From an uncultured Oscillospiraceae bacterium (GTDB taxonomy: Bacteria > Bacillota > Clostridia > Oscillospirales > Acutalibacteraceae), in the NCBI GenBank assembly GCA_900541565.1, contig UQKB01000007.1:16875-80874 (forward strand): a stretch of 64,000 nt of DNA, written 5' to 3'. The position numbers were made by a program, and so were the translations under genes. Shown one piece after another: positions 1 to 8,607 of this stretch. The first letter of the stretch is position 1; every line of letters begins with the position of its first letter. Below the pieces are notes generated by a model. That model had not been told where the DNA came from. It saw nothing but the letters and a program-made list of their open reading frames with translations, and ran no database searches.

Positions 1-82
1 ACGTTGTAAAAATTTTTTGTGCTTTCAGCAAATCATAAGCTGCCGCATCGCTGCTTTAACCGGCAGCTTTATATATTATATA

Positions 83-114
83 GGGACGGCGCAGCCATAT
101 AGCCGCGCCGTCCC
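83..114 (-). terminator. Hairpin after leftward pilin operon
   Basis: A 10-bp perfect stem (GGGACGGCGC with GCGCCGTCCC) and a 12-base loop lie about 25 bases past the stop of the last leftward prepilin gene. The tail is AT-rich, not a clean T run, so intrinsic termination is plausible but not certain. A second, weaker inverted repeat (AGCTGCCG/CGGCAGCT) lies at 38-68. Confidence 0.45.
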
Positions 115-139
115 ACTCTGCACAAATTCCCCTGCTCTT

Positions 140-763
140 TTACATCTGAAAACAAAGCATTATTTCAGAAGCGGTGGTGCTGTCGTATCTTACGGCTTGC
201 TGCACAGCATCAGGGCCGTCATAAAACGGCGTTCCCTCCGTCATGTTGTTGACCTCTACACCGCCGGTATAGGACATATTCCCTTCCGATATAAACGTAT
301 AGGAAAACCTGTACCGGCCGCCGCCTTCCGTAAGCGTGCTGTCAGTCAGTTCAAACTTTGCCGTCTTAATTCCGTCAAATGCCGCCAGCGGTTGCCATTC
401 CAAATTATCGCCAGACTCCGTATATACATACATTTGCAGCCTGTACCGGCCGTCTATTGGGTTGAGCATCAGCACGCTGTCACCCTCGTTTGGATTGTAC
501 ACCGCTTCTGTGGATGGACCGGAAGGCGCCGCAATCACTTCAATGTTTTCTGCAACCTCCGCCATGCTGTGCAGTATATCCTGCGCCCCCACAATGCTCT
601 GCCGGTTTACAGACATGTCCGTATTGGTTTGGAAGGCCTGCATAACAATCCAGACAATCGCCGTGCTTGCCGCTGCAAAAATAGAAAGCAGCGCAATGGT
701 AATGACCAGCTCTACCAAAGAAATTCCTTTCTTGCTTTTAAAACGCGCGCCCGCCTTTCTCAT
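140..763 (-). CDS. Minor prepilin, PilW/ComGF-like
   Basis: About 207 residues. The short basic leader ends KSKKG and is followed by ISLVELVITIALL, a class III signal peptide with the conserved Glu at +5, so prepilin peptidase should cut after the Gly. The rest is a globular periplasm-facing-type pilin domain without recognisable motifs. I chose the ATG at 763 because AAGGAGG sits 9 bases upstream; an upstream ATG at 793 overlaps the preceding gene. It is the last gene of the leftward minor-pilin unit and probably helps prime assembly of the pilus. The exact minor-pilin subtype is inferred from order and size only. Confidence 0.8.
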   Translation of the reverse strand: MRKAGARFKSKKGISLVELVITIALLSIFAAASTAIVWIVMQAFQTNTDMSVNRQSIVGAQDILHSMAEVAENIEVIAAPSGPSTEAVYNPNEGDSVLMLNPIDGRYRLQMYVYTESGDNLEWQPLAAFDGIKTAKFELTDSTLTEGGGRYRFSYTFISEGNMSYTGGVEVNNMTEGTPFYDGPDAVQQAVRYDSTTASEIMLCFQM

Positions 764-785
764 GCTCTTCCTCCTTGCCATGCTT

Positions 786-1244
786 TTAAGCATCCTCTGC
801 CGTTATTTCGGGCGCGAACGCGTCTATTGTCACATATTCCGTGTCGCTGTAATAAACCGCTACTGTAATAGCCGTACCCGTCACACTGGTCATCCCAGCC
901 GATGCAGACTGCTCCCGGATCGTATACTGCGCTCCCCCCACCGTTTTTGCTTCGGGAAAATCCCCGGCTCCCACATATACTGCGCCGTTTAATAGATCGG
1001 GATCGTAACGGGTAAGCTCGTCTGCGTTGTCTGCAAAGCTTTTTCCGGACATTTCCTCTAACAATGTATCTGCAATCTGCTGCGCCTGCAGCGATGCATT
1101 CTCCTGCAGATCGTCGCCCAACATCGCCTGCTGTGCAAGAACTACGGCCGTTACAGTTCCTATAACCACCATGGACAAAATTGCAATCGCAGCGATCAGC
1201 TCAACCAGCGTAACGCCCTTTTTGTGTTTTGTAAAATCAGTCAT
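786..1244 (-). CDS. Minor prepilin, PilV-like
   Basis: 152 residues with leader MTDFTKHKKG and mature start VTLVELIAAIAIL: a classic prepilin peptidase site with Glu at +5, followed by one hydrophobic helix. The ATG overlaps the last codons of the giant pilin gene upstream by 8 bases, which implies translational coupling, and GGGGGAAG serves as ribosome site. Likely a minor pilin in the initiation complex at the pilus tip. The globular part is short and low in recognisable motifs, so function rests on signal peptide and context. Confidence 0.8.
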   Translation of the reverse strand: MTDFTKHKKGVTLVELIAAIAILSMVVIGTVTAVVLAQQAMLGDDLQENASLQAQQIADTLLEEMSGKSFADNADELTRYDPDLLNGAVYVGAGDFPEAKTVGGAQYTIREQSASAGMTSVTGTAITVAVYYSDTEYVTIDAFAPEITAEDA

Positions 1245-4200
1245 GGCTGTAGCTTCCCCCTGTCAGATTCATAAGATCCACACTGCGCACCTTTCCGTCC
1301 GTACCCTTTTCCAGCTCCTCGTTAAAGGCAAACAAGTCAACCTCCCCCCGCAGCTTATACGTTCCGCTGCGAATCATAAACGATTTTTGGGTATCTACCG
1401 AGCCGTCCGGCTTTATTATATTGATCTGCACGTCTGTATAAAAACGGATCGTATGGTCAAAATTCCCCGTACCTTCCGCCTTTCCCACTTTAAAAGAGCC
1501 GCGCAGCACGCCGGATCCCGTTTCATATACAGACAGCTCTGTACAGGCAAAGGTTATATTGTCGGAATAAAACGACACGTCTTTATCCGTTAAGTCCGGC
1601 ATTTCCCCGGTAACGCCCTGCTGCACCCAACGAAAATGGATGCTTTTGGCATAATAAACGGCAAAAGAAGGGAACTGCCCATTGCTTCCCGTCATGCTGT
1701 GCCCGGCCCCGGCCGCCTCCAGCTCTGCCGCCGTCAGCGATGCATTGCTCAAGCCCTGTGTCGGTGTGTATGCGGCAAGCTTTCCTCCAACCAAAAAATT
1801 GACCGCTTCGTCTATAGATCCTGCCGGTCCCGCAGAGGCCAGCGTCCCGTCGTCTGCCACCCAACCTACGTCGGCTGCAGAAGCGTCCTTTCCTCCGGCC
1901 GCCATGCCAAACTGCTCCGGGTTTGTAAAAAAATCCTTGGCTTTTGCAGAAAAAAGATTGATCCCGTCCGGATAATCGCTGGCGCTGATCGGATACACAC
2001 CGGCAAAAATTACATAAGAAGCGCCGTCGTACGTCACCGTTGTATCATACAGAAAAACCAGCTGAAAGCCTTCTCCCGTTTCCGACTGATATATTTTTTC
2101 TTCCCCGCGGCTGCCGCTTATGGATGAGGTATAGATCACTACAGAATCATCGCTGCTGCTTTCGCTCCACGTTTCCTTTTGATTGTCATATACCCATATT
2201 TCTCCCGCTTTGATTTTATCAAGCGGAACAGACTGGTTGGCGTTGACTGTAAACTGCACATTCCTTGCCGTGTCCTGCTCTCCGGTAAACGAAATATAAT
2301 ACAGGTAATACCCCTGACTGTTTGTATAGATTACCTTTTCATCAAACCCTGCAACATTCGTAATTTGGGTACCATCCTTGTATTTTTCCCCCTTTACCCT
2401 ATACAGGGGGGAAGCTTCTCCGGTCCAGCCGGCTCGGTCCATCAGGGCAACAATCGCCTGAGAAGCACCCGGCGCGCCGCCTTCCTCTGCCCCTGTCAGA
2501 ACCTGCTCCATATTGTCCATAACCCTTCGCAGCGCCAGTGCGCTGGACGCAATTTCTGTGTAGGATACGCCGCTGTCCTCATACACCAGCATAACCTCTT
2601 TATGCGCATCCTTTAACGTTTGTAAAGAATCCTGTGTAAATACAATATTGTCCGCATGGTACAGCGCGTATTCATCATAGCCGGGCAGATAGGTGCGTGC
2701 CTGGTACACCGCTTCGCTGCAGGAACGAACCGCAGCAACATAGCGGTTAAGCGTTTCTGTCTGCTCCCGGTACTGCTCCGAAGTAGACAATGGGTCATTT
2801 AAAATTTCCTCGGCCTCCTGGATGATTCCACTGCTGCCGTCTACCCCCTGCAGTACCGTAAAGAATACTTCTTCTATCCCCTGGTTGCCGTCTGCATCCA
2901 CTCCCTTGACAGTGGAACGGTTGAGCGCTGCTACCGCGTCCTGTATCGCCTGCTCCAGCTGTGTTTTGGGATGTATATAATTTTCCCATGTTGCAGTTTT
3001 GTTGTCATAAAGAATTTTTCCCTCTACGCCCTGCAAAGAAAGGATCTCCGTCTGCTGCGCTGTGGCGCGGTCCTGTGTTCCGTCGTTAAAAATAATAAAC
3101 GGGAAGCTGCTCGCAAGCTCAATATAATACAGCCCTTCTTCCCTGTCATACTGCATTCTTGTACCCGGCCAGTCGGCAGTTTCCGTTCCCCAGCTGTAGG
3201 CATATATGCCGCCACCCTGCTCTGTCCACCCCAGCGTATCCCTGAAATACACGTTGGTCGTACCCTGCGCATAATTTTCTTCGGGGTCAAACGTATATAC
3301 AGAAAGATCAGAAAGCTGCCCGTTTGTTTCCTGGTCTGTGTCCAGCGTAATCCAAATGTTCCCCGTCATATTTTGGACAGGTACGGTTTCCTGGTCCGGG
3401 TATTGGCCGGAAAGCCCGCGGAAGGCTACCGTATAATTGCCGGTCGTAGGAATTTTAAAACTGTACCATTCCTCATAATAGCACGTCCTACTGTTGCCCG
3501 CCCTGACCGTTTCATCGCCATAGGTCGTATAGCTTCTGCTTTGCAGCTGATTTTCACTGTCCTTATACTTTTGCATATAAACATTGTAATACTGCACCTT
3601 GCCGCCCTTGTTGGAAGCCATTGGCTGTCCCTGCATGGTCCACGTACCGGTAAAGCCGCTGTCATCCTGCGGCAGATAATAATCTATCCCCACCTGTGCT
3701 GCGCTGTCCTCCCCCAGCGCAAGCCCTTTTACGTTTACGGTCGTATAGTCACCGGCCGTACTGTCGCCCCATTCCTGGAACTTCCTGTTGGCGGACGCCT
3801 CGTCATTTTCTACAGCCGCCGTACCGTTTTTGTTCACGGCAACCCATATCTCGTTATCGGTTCCGCCGTTGACAGTGCCTGCGTCAACTTGTATATTCTC
3901 ACCGTCAAGGCTGCCTGTCAGCGTAAAAACAAAGTCGCCGTCGGTAGGAACGTCGATCCTGTACCAGCCGTAGCCCTCATACTGCATGGCTCCGCCTGTA
4001 TAAACCGTTTCCACCGTGTCCATATAGCTTGTCAGATTTCTATCCACAAGCACGCTGCCGTCCACATTTTGTACGGCAAGCTGCGGCGCGGCAGACCAGC
4101 TGTCGGTAACCTCGCCCTGCATCCGCACATGCACGGTGGTATGGTCGGCCTCCACATAAGAGGTAACATACTGCGTCAGCGAATTCGGCTGTGTTTTTCC

Positions 4201-5136
4201 GTCCAGCGTCGTACCGCGGAAATCGGTAAAATCGTTGGTTTTATTGTTGAGCGTTATATATACGTCCTGGTAGGTTTCCTGCGTAACCGGCAAATTAAAC
4301 AGCTCGTGCGTCTGCGCATGGTTGTCGCCGCTTTCGCGCAGCGCGCCTTTTTTGGATATAATGGCATTAAAATAATGGATCTGTGGATCGGTAATTTCCA
4401 GCGTATAATAGTACCAACCGTTGCCTTCTTCATCCATGGCGCCCTGCGGCCCTTGTAAATCTGCCGGCATATCGCTGTCTCCCCAGCCGCCGGAAAGCAG
4501 CGTTTCCGCACGGTCCAAATCGGGCTGCTGGTCCTCCGTGCCGTCGCCGTAGGCCCATGTGTACAGATAGGGGCTCAGCGCAGATCCCGGGTACGGCCTG
4601 ACATGCACCGTTACATAACGGGTTCCTCCTCCCGTTTCTACCCTGCGCACGGCTGTGGTAATACGGTTATTCTCATCGTATCCTACGTCATATGTACGGG
4701 AAAGCTGCAGGCTTTGGTTCGCCGCTTGTCCACCCCCCATATATTTTGCAACAGCCGTCAGCTTCAGCGTATGCGCTTCTTCCGTATATGCGGCTTTCAC
4801 ATACGTTTTTTTTCCGCTCGCTTCATCAAGGCCGGCAACCTTTGTAAAGCCCTGTGCAAACGTGCCGTCGTCCGCGTCAAAAACAAAATAGTCCGCCTCT
4901 TCTCCAACCGGCAGCCCGCTGTTGTCCGGGTCATCCGGCGAAGCGTTTAAGTAGTACGCAGCAACCACTCCCAGCGCACTTTTGGCATTTAAATAGGCCT
5001 GTCTCTGGTCAATATTCTCTGTAGTCAGCCGCATGCTTAAAACAGCCGCTGTTAAAAGCGCGGCCGTTAAAATAAACAGCACGGCCGCTATAACAATCGT
5101 TGTAACAAGGCCAAAGCCCCTTTTTGTATTTTTCAA
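1237..5136 (-). CDS. Giant pilin-like tip protein with starch-binding-type modules
   Basis: About 1299 residues, several times the usual minor-pilin length. The TTG start at 5136 is preceded by AAGGTG at 8 bases and gives a prepilin leader LKNTKRG then FGLVTTIVIAAVLF; longer starts exist to 5184. The mature +5 residue is Thr, not Glu, as in GspK/PilX-type tip pilins. Beta-rich modules follow. The one near residues 627-717 has the layout of CBM26 starch-binding modules (VYF..., GW, YAYSWG, WPG, M, then FNDG). The modules near 175-295, 335-445 and 465-610 look like divergent relatives (for example GNGWYYYTL, EGYGWYRI). Residues about 724-894 are helical, and a further beta-rich part ends the protein. 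First gene of the leftward unit. Binding of starch is inferred, not shown. Confidence 0.75.
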   Translation of the reverse strand: MKNTKRGFGLVTTIVIAAVLFILTAALLTAAVLSMRLTTENIDQRQAYLNAKSALGVVAAYYLNASPDDPDNSGLPVGEEADYFVFDADDGTFAQGFTKVAGLDEASGKKTYVKAAYTEEAHTLKLTAVAKYMGGGQAANQSLQLSRTYDVGYDENNRITTAVRRVETGGGTRYVTVHVRPYPGSALSPYLYTWAYGDGTEDQQPDLDRAETLLSGGWGDSDMPADLQGPQGAMDEEGNGWYYYTLEITDPQIHYFNAIISKKGALRESGDNHAQTHELFNLPVTQETYQDVYITLNNKTNDFTDFRGTTLDGKTQPNSLTQYVTSYVEADHTTVHVRMQGEVTDSWSAAPQLAVQNVDGSVLVDRNLTSYMDTVETVYTGGAMQYEGYGWYRIDVPTDGDFVFTLTGSLDGENIQVDAGTVNGGTDNEIWVAVNKNGTAAVENDEASANRKFQEWGDSTAGDYTTVNVKGLALGEDSAAQVGIDYYLPQDDSGFTGTWTMQGQPMASNKGGKVQYYNVYMQKYKDSENQLQSRSYTTYGDETVRAGNSRTCYYEEWYSFKIPTTGNYTVAFRGLSGQYPDQETVPVQNMTGNIWITLDTDQETNGQLSDLSVYTFDPEENYAQGTTNVYFRDTLGWTEQGGGIYAYSWGTETADWPGTRMQYDREEGLYYIELASSFPFIIFNDGTQDRATAQQTEILSLQGVEGKILYDNKTATWENYIHPKTQLEQAIQDAVAALNRSTVKGVDADGNQGIEEVFFTVLQGVDGSSGIIQEAEEILNDPLSTSEQYREQTETLNRYVAAVRSCSEAVYQARTYLPGYDEYALYHADNIVFTQDSLQTLKDAHKEVMLVYEDSGVSYTEIASSALALRRVMDNMEQVLTGAEEGGAPGASQAIVALMDRAGWTGEASPLYRVKGEKYKDGTQITNVAGFDEKVIYTNSQGYYLYYISFTGEQDTARNVQFTVNANQSVPLDKIKAGEIWVYDNQKETWSESSSDDSVVIYTSSISGSRGEEKIYQSETGEGFQLVFLYDTTVTYDGASYVIFAGVYPISASDYPDGINLFSAKAKDFFTNPEQFGMAAGGKDASAADVGWVADDGTLASAGPAGSIDEAVNFLVGGKLAAYTPTQGLSNASLTAAELEAAGAGHSMTGSNGQFPSFAVYYAKSIHFRWVQQGVTGEMPDLTDKDVSFYSDNITFACTELSVYETGSGVLRGSFKVGKAEGTGNFDHTIRFYTDVQINIIKPDGSVDTQKSFMIRSGTYKLRGEVDLFAFNEELEKGTDGKVRSVDLMNLTGGSYSHD

Positions 5137-5450
5137 TCGCCAACACCTTTTTTCGTAAGCCTCTATGTATTTTTTCGATAACAATTACAGCCAGCCTATG
5201 CTGCGGCAGCATATGGCATTTTGCAGCATGCTTTTAAAAATCCAGTATCTCATGATACAATACACAACTATTATACCGTATCTTGATGTACGGACCAACA
5301 AAAAGACACAGATTTTTTATACAAATGTCCGGTATCATTTTTGTAAACATTTACAATGATTATGCTTTTTCTTTCTTTTGTATCAAGTATTTGTCTCTTT
5401 TCACCATAAATTGCTTTCTTTTTTCTACAAAGCAATTTTTATATAAAAGA

Positions 5451-5485
5451 TTGACAATCTCTTACGCAGTAAAGTACACTATATT
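5451..5485 (+). promoter_or_regulatory. Promoter of major pilin gene
   Basis: TTGACA at 5451-5456 is a consensus -35. TACACT at 5475-5480 gives an 18-base spacer; TATATT or TATTAT just downstream are alternatives. It lies in the 440-base AT-rich gap (5137-5576) between the divergent pilin units. No clear leftward promoter stood out there by eye. Confidence 0.6.
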
Positions 5486-5492
5486 ATAGTTG

Positions 5493-5525
5493 GCAAAAGC
5501 GGCCATAAAGCATGGCCGCTTTTGC
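5493..5525 (+). promoter_or_regulatory. Perfect stem-loop at 5' end of pilin transcript
   Basis: Fourteen perfectly paired bases (GCAAAAGCGGCCAT with ATGGCCGCTTTTGC) and a 5-base loop begin a few bases after the predicted transcription start and end about 50 bases before the pilin start codon. No T run follows, so a transcript-stabilising or regulatory role is more likely than termination. Confidence 0.6.
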
Positions 5526-5576
5526 TTCATTGGTTTTCTGTTTTGTAACGCAGGGTTAAAAGAAAGAGGTAAAAGC

Positions 5577-6080
5577 ATGCAAAAATTGGCAACAGCTCCT
5601 ACAGTGCTGCAAAAGCTGCAGGCAAAAAAAAATAAAAAAGGTTTTACGCTGGTCGAGCTTGTAATCGTTATCGCAATACTGGCCATTTTGGCGTCCATTG
5701 CAATTCCGGTCGTTATCTCAACCATCAATTCCGCAAACGTCAGTACCTTTACAAGCGACACAGCAACGATGGAAATGCTCCTGAAGGCTGCAATCAACGA
5801 ACAAATTGCAGACGTACAAACTACATATACCGACGGAACGAGCGAAGTAACAACAGGCGGGGATGAATCTGTCACAATTGCACAGATTGCTCATACAAAC
5901 GGGTTTAGTACCGAAAACCTGACAAAAGAAATTGACGGCGTGCGGTACGGCATGGTCTGGGATGGAGCAACAGGAACGCTGACTGCAACCCGCGGGACCT
6001 CGTCGACTGCTCCACCGGGCTCACTTCTGGCTACCACTACCATAGACCCAGACGGCAACGTCACCGGGACACAGGCATAA
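5577..6080 (+). CDS. pilA: Major type IV prepilin
   Basis: 167 residues. The leader ends KKNKKG and is cut before FTLVELVIVIAILAILASIAIPV, the classic type IV pilin N-terminus with Glu at +5. The ATG at 5577 is preceded by GAAAGAGGT at a good distance; an ATG at 5490 lies inside the 5' stem-loop and is rejected. The gene has its own promoter and its own terminator, so it can be expressed far above the assembly genes, as expected for the main fibre subunit. The C-terminal half is a short Thr-rich globular domain with no cysteine pair. Confidence 0.88.
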   Translation: MQKLATAPTVLQKLQAKKNKKGFTLVELVIVIAILAILASIAIPVVISTINSANVSTFTSDTATMEMLLKAAINEQIADVQTTYTDGTSEVTTGGDESVTIAQIAHTNGFSTENLTKEIDGVRYGMVWDGATGTLTATRGTSSTAPPGSLLATTTIDPDGNVTGTQA

Positions 6081-6098
6081 CCGTTTTCTTCGCTTTTC

Positions 6099-6130
6099 AA
6101 GCCCGCCAAAGCGGGCTTTTCTTTTTCTTT
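6099..6130 (+). terminator. Terminator of major pilin gene
   Basis: Eight-bp stem AAGCCCGC/GCGGGCTT with a 4-base loop, followed by a T-rich tract to about 6130. It separates the pilin gene from the assembly operon. Confidence 0.85.
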
Positions 6131-6139
6131 CATAAAAAT

Positions 6140-6168
6140 TTGACAAATATATTTCTTTTAGCTAAAAA
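6140..6168 (+). promoter_or_regulatory. Candidate promoter of pilus assembly operon
   Basis: Consensus TTGACA at 6140-6145, a 17-base spacer and a weak -10 TAAAAA at 6163-6168, about 110 bases before the first assembly gene. A second weak pair lies further downstream. Confidence 0.45.
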
Positions 6169-6280
6169 ACCTATACAGATTTGTCTGTAAAATATACACA
6201 GGCTTATATAGGATAAAGCATTTTTAGTTACGTATGATTTATACAGCCCGTTTAACCGATTATATAAGGTGGTGCTCCAC

Positions 6281-7966
6281 TTGAAATTTACCATATTACA
6301 GATAAGCAGCCAGTATATCTGCCTGACACCTGCAGAAACAGTCAAAGCAAAATATACTGGGGAAAAACGCAAAAGAAGCCTTTTTGCGCAGCCGGGCAGC
6401 CAAACGGTATTTGGTCCCTCCCTGATCTTTGCGCTTCCGCAGGAACTGAAGGACGACCCCCTGCACGGCGGCAGCCGGTTTGCAGAATTTGTTTTAAGCT
6501 GCGGGCGGCAGGCAGGCTTTTCTATGGAAGATATCATCCTTTGCCCCGACCGGCAGAACATTGTCACAAAAGAATACCAGCACGCCGCCGCCAAGGAAAA
6601 GTTTGTGCATTCGTTTGCCGTGCTCGAAACGGAATCGGTCATTTCAGACGATGTAGCCGACTACTCGATCATCAGCTGCGAATACGGCAGCGAACACGGC
6701 AAAACAACCAACAGCAACGAGCTCAACGCTGCGCTGTTTGCCATGCCGCTTTCTCTGATTGAAGCGCTCAAAAAGGCCTTTGAAGAACAGCACATGCGCA
6801 TTTACAGGATCATCCCGCCAGGCGCCGCCATATTGCGCGGCGCACGCCGGATCGTCAACAGCATCAATTTGGTTGCGGCCATTTTAAGCCTGGATGCTTG
6901 CGACATGCGGATTACCGTTGTTAAAAACGGTGCGATCTTATACTCGCAGTCCTTTGATTCCCCTGTAGGTGATTTTGCACAGGTCGTCGCTAAAATCCGC
7001 GGCATTCGCCTGACCGATGCGGTACAGGCCGTAAATGAAGAAGGCATTTTGGAAATTATGGAAAACCTGCAATCGCCGCAGGCGGTCCGCAGCTTGCAAA
7101 CGATTCTGGACTATGCAACGGGCGATATTTTAAGAAACCTGCGTATGGTGCTTGGAAGCCAACGGCTTGAGCTGGATAAAATATACCTGGCAGACCATTT
7201 TGCCGGTCTTCCCAACCTGCCCAAATATTTGCGCGAACTTGGCTTTTCCATGGAAATTGACAGCGTAGATACCTCCTATACGCCTGAAAACATCCCCATT
7301 ATTACAGACGTTGCCGTAGAAAACGGGTACAGGTCGTCAAGCTATTATATGCTTTCCGGTCTGGTTGCACTTGCAAACGCCGGCCAGTGCGATTTTTTAA
7401 ACGGTATCCACTCTGCAAAACGCCGCAGCTCCAATATCGGCAAATATGCTACCATTGCGCTTGGCGCAACGGTAAGCGCTGTTATGCTGGCCGTCGGCGG
7501 CCTGTATGGCTTCTCCTATTTGCAACAAGCTATCGATTATTCCAAACTGTCCGACCCCCAGTACGCCGAGGTACGGGAATGGATTGCAAAAGACCAGGAA
7601 CTTTCCACCAGGATCGCCAATGTAGAAAGCGACAAAGCCGCGCTTCCCCAAGCTCCTGCCGCCGTACGGGAAATTGTCAGCCAGCTATACACGCAAATCA
7701 CCGACGAGGTGTTTTTTGTAAACTCCTACAGCATCAACAATGACGAAAACCTGATTACGCTGAACTTTTATGTAGACGACTTTGACGCTTATGTAAAGCT
7801 CAAAGCAGAAGTGGAACGCAACGCATATTTTACAATTGCCATTCCCTTCTCCTATACAAGCAACCCGGAACAGGGCAACGGCAGCTGCACCGTAACACTT
7901 TCCGTAAATACGCAAAATTCCCGCGGTGAATCCGTACAGTCCATGCAAGGGGGTGCCGGCCAATGA
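6281..7966 (+). CDS. PilM/PilN-like fusion, pilus inner-membrane platform
   Basis: About 561 residues from a TTG start at 6281, with AGGTGG 8 bases upstream; two in-frame GTGs at 6269 and 6272 overlap that site. Residues 1-370 resemble the actin-like cytoplasmic PilM fold (for example the segment LDACDMRITVVKNG). A single membrane helix lies near 389-410, then a short coiled segment and a PilN-like periplasmic-type domain (NLITLNFYVDDFDAYVKL). In proteobacteria PilM and PilN are separate proteins that bind each other; here they seem joined in one chain. It overlaps the next gene by 4 bases (ATGA), indicating coupling. Confidence 0.72.
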   Translation: MKFTILQISSQYICLTPAETVKAKYTGEKRKRSLFAQPGSQTVFGPSLIFALPQELKDDPLHGGSRFAEFVLSCGRQAGFSMEDIILCPDRQNIVTKEYQHAAAKEKFVHSFAVLETESVISDDVADYSIISCEYGSEHGKTTNSNELNAALFAMPLSLIEALKKAFEEQHMRIYRIIPPGAAILRGARRIVNSINLVAAILSLDACDMRITVVKNGAILYSQSFDSPVGDFAQVVAKIRGIRLTDAVQAVNEEGILEIMENLQSPQAVRSLQTILDYATGDILRNLRMVLGSQRLELDKIYLADHFAGLPNLPKYLRELGFSMEIDSVDTSYTPENIPIITDVAVENGYRSSSYYMLSGLVALANAGQCDFLNGIHSAKRRSSNIGKYATIALGATVSAVMLAVGGLYGFSYLQQAIDYSKLSDPQYAEVREWIAKDQELSTRIANVESDKAALPQAPAAVREIVSQLYTQITDEVFFVNSYSINNDENLITLNFYVDDFDAYVKLKAEVERNAYFTIAIPFSYTSNPEQGNGSCTVTLSVNTQNSRGESVQSMQGGAGQ

Positions 7967-8607
7967 TCGTTATGGGCAAAAAAATCCCGTCTTACCTGGT
8001 CGGGCTTTTTATCATCCTTCTGGCGTTGGCGCTGTTTGTGCCGCTTGTGCTGATGCCATATCTTTCAAACAGGCCAGTCATGGAGCAGCAGCATGCACAG
8101 GCGCAGGCCACGCTGCGGCTGTATGAAGCCAGACGCAACAGTATAGAAGAATACAAAAACCATGTCAACGACCTTCAGTCGCGTTGGGACGAGCTGGAAG
8201 CGGAAATGTTTGTAACGGCCGACAGCACAGCCAACGATTTAAACCAGATGTTTTCCGACCTTGGCATTACGCCCATGTCCATCAATATATCGGACGAGCA
8301 GGAAGTTCTCCCGGCAGAAACCTCTTCTACCGGCGACCCGCTGTGTTCTATAGATATTGCGTTAAGCTTTACGGCTTCTCCCAACAAGGTGCTGGATGTA
8401 ATTGATTTTTTTGAGCAGGAATCCGACGGCTCCTACTATATCCGTACCCTCAACTTTTCAACCGTTACCCAGACAGACAGCCAAAACGGTGTTCCCGTTG
8501 CAAGGGGCGACTTAAACACCTCCATGAATATTTCGCTTTATTACTTTCAGGCGGATGCTCCCTCCGCACAGGCACAAACACCGTCGTCTGCAAATACAGC
8601 GGCATGA
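7963..8607 (+). CDS. PilO-like pilus alignment protein
   Basis: 214 residues: a short cytoplasmic N-terminus, one membrane helix near residues 11-33, a charged coiled-coil stretch and a ferredoxin-like C-terminal domain ending in a Ser/Gln/Ala-rich tail. Size, topology and position right after the PilM/PilN-like gene match PilO, which dimerises with PilN to align the platform with the pilus. Overlaps both neighbours by 4 bases. Sequence identity to named PilO proteins cannot be judged by eye. Confidence 0.65.
   Translation: MIVMGKKIPSYLVGLFIILLALALFVPLVLMPYLSNRPVMEQQHAQAQATLRLYEARRNSIEEYKNHVNDLQSRWDELEAEMFVTADSTANDLNQMFSDLGITPMSINISDEQEVLPAETSSTGDPLCSIDIALSFTASPNKVLDVIDFFEQESDGSYYIRTLNFSTVTQTDSQNGVPVARGDLNTSMNISLYYFQADAPSAQAQTPSSANTAA

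Noticed and set aside
17..868. Long rightward open frame over the pilin genes
   Set aside because: It lies antisense to two convincing prepilin genes and has no family features or ribosome site.
2971..4458. 495-residue rightward frame inside the giant pilin gene
   Set aside because: Antisense shadow; the leftward frame has signal peptide, modules and operon context.
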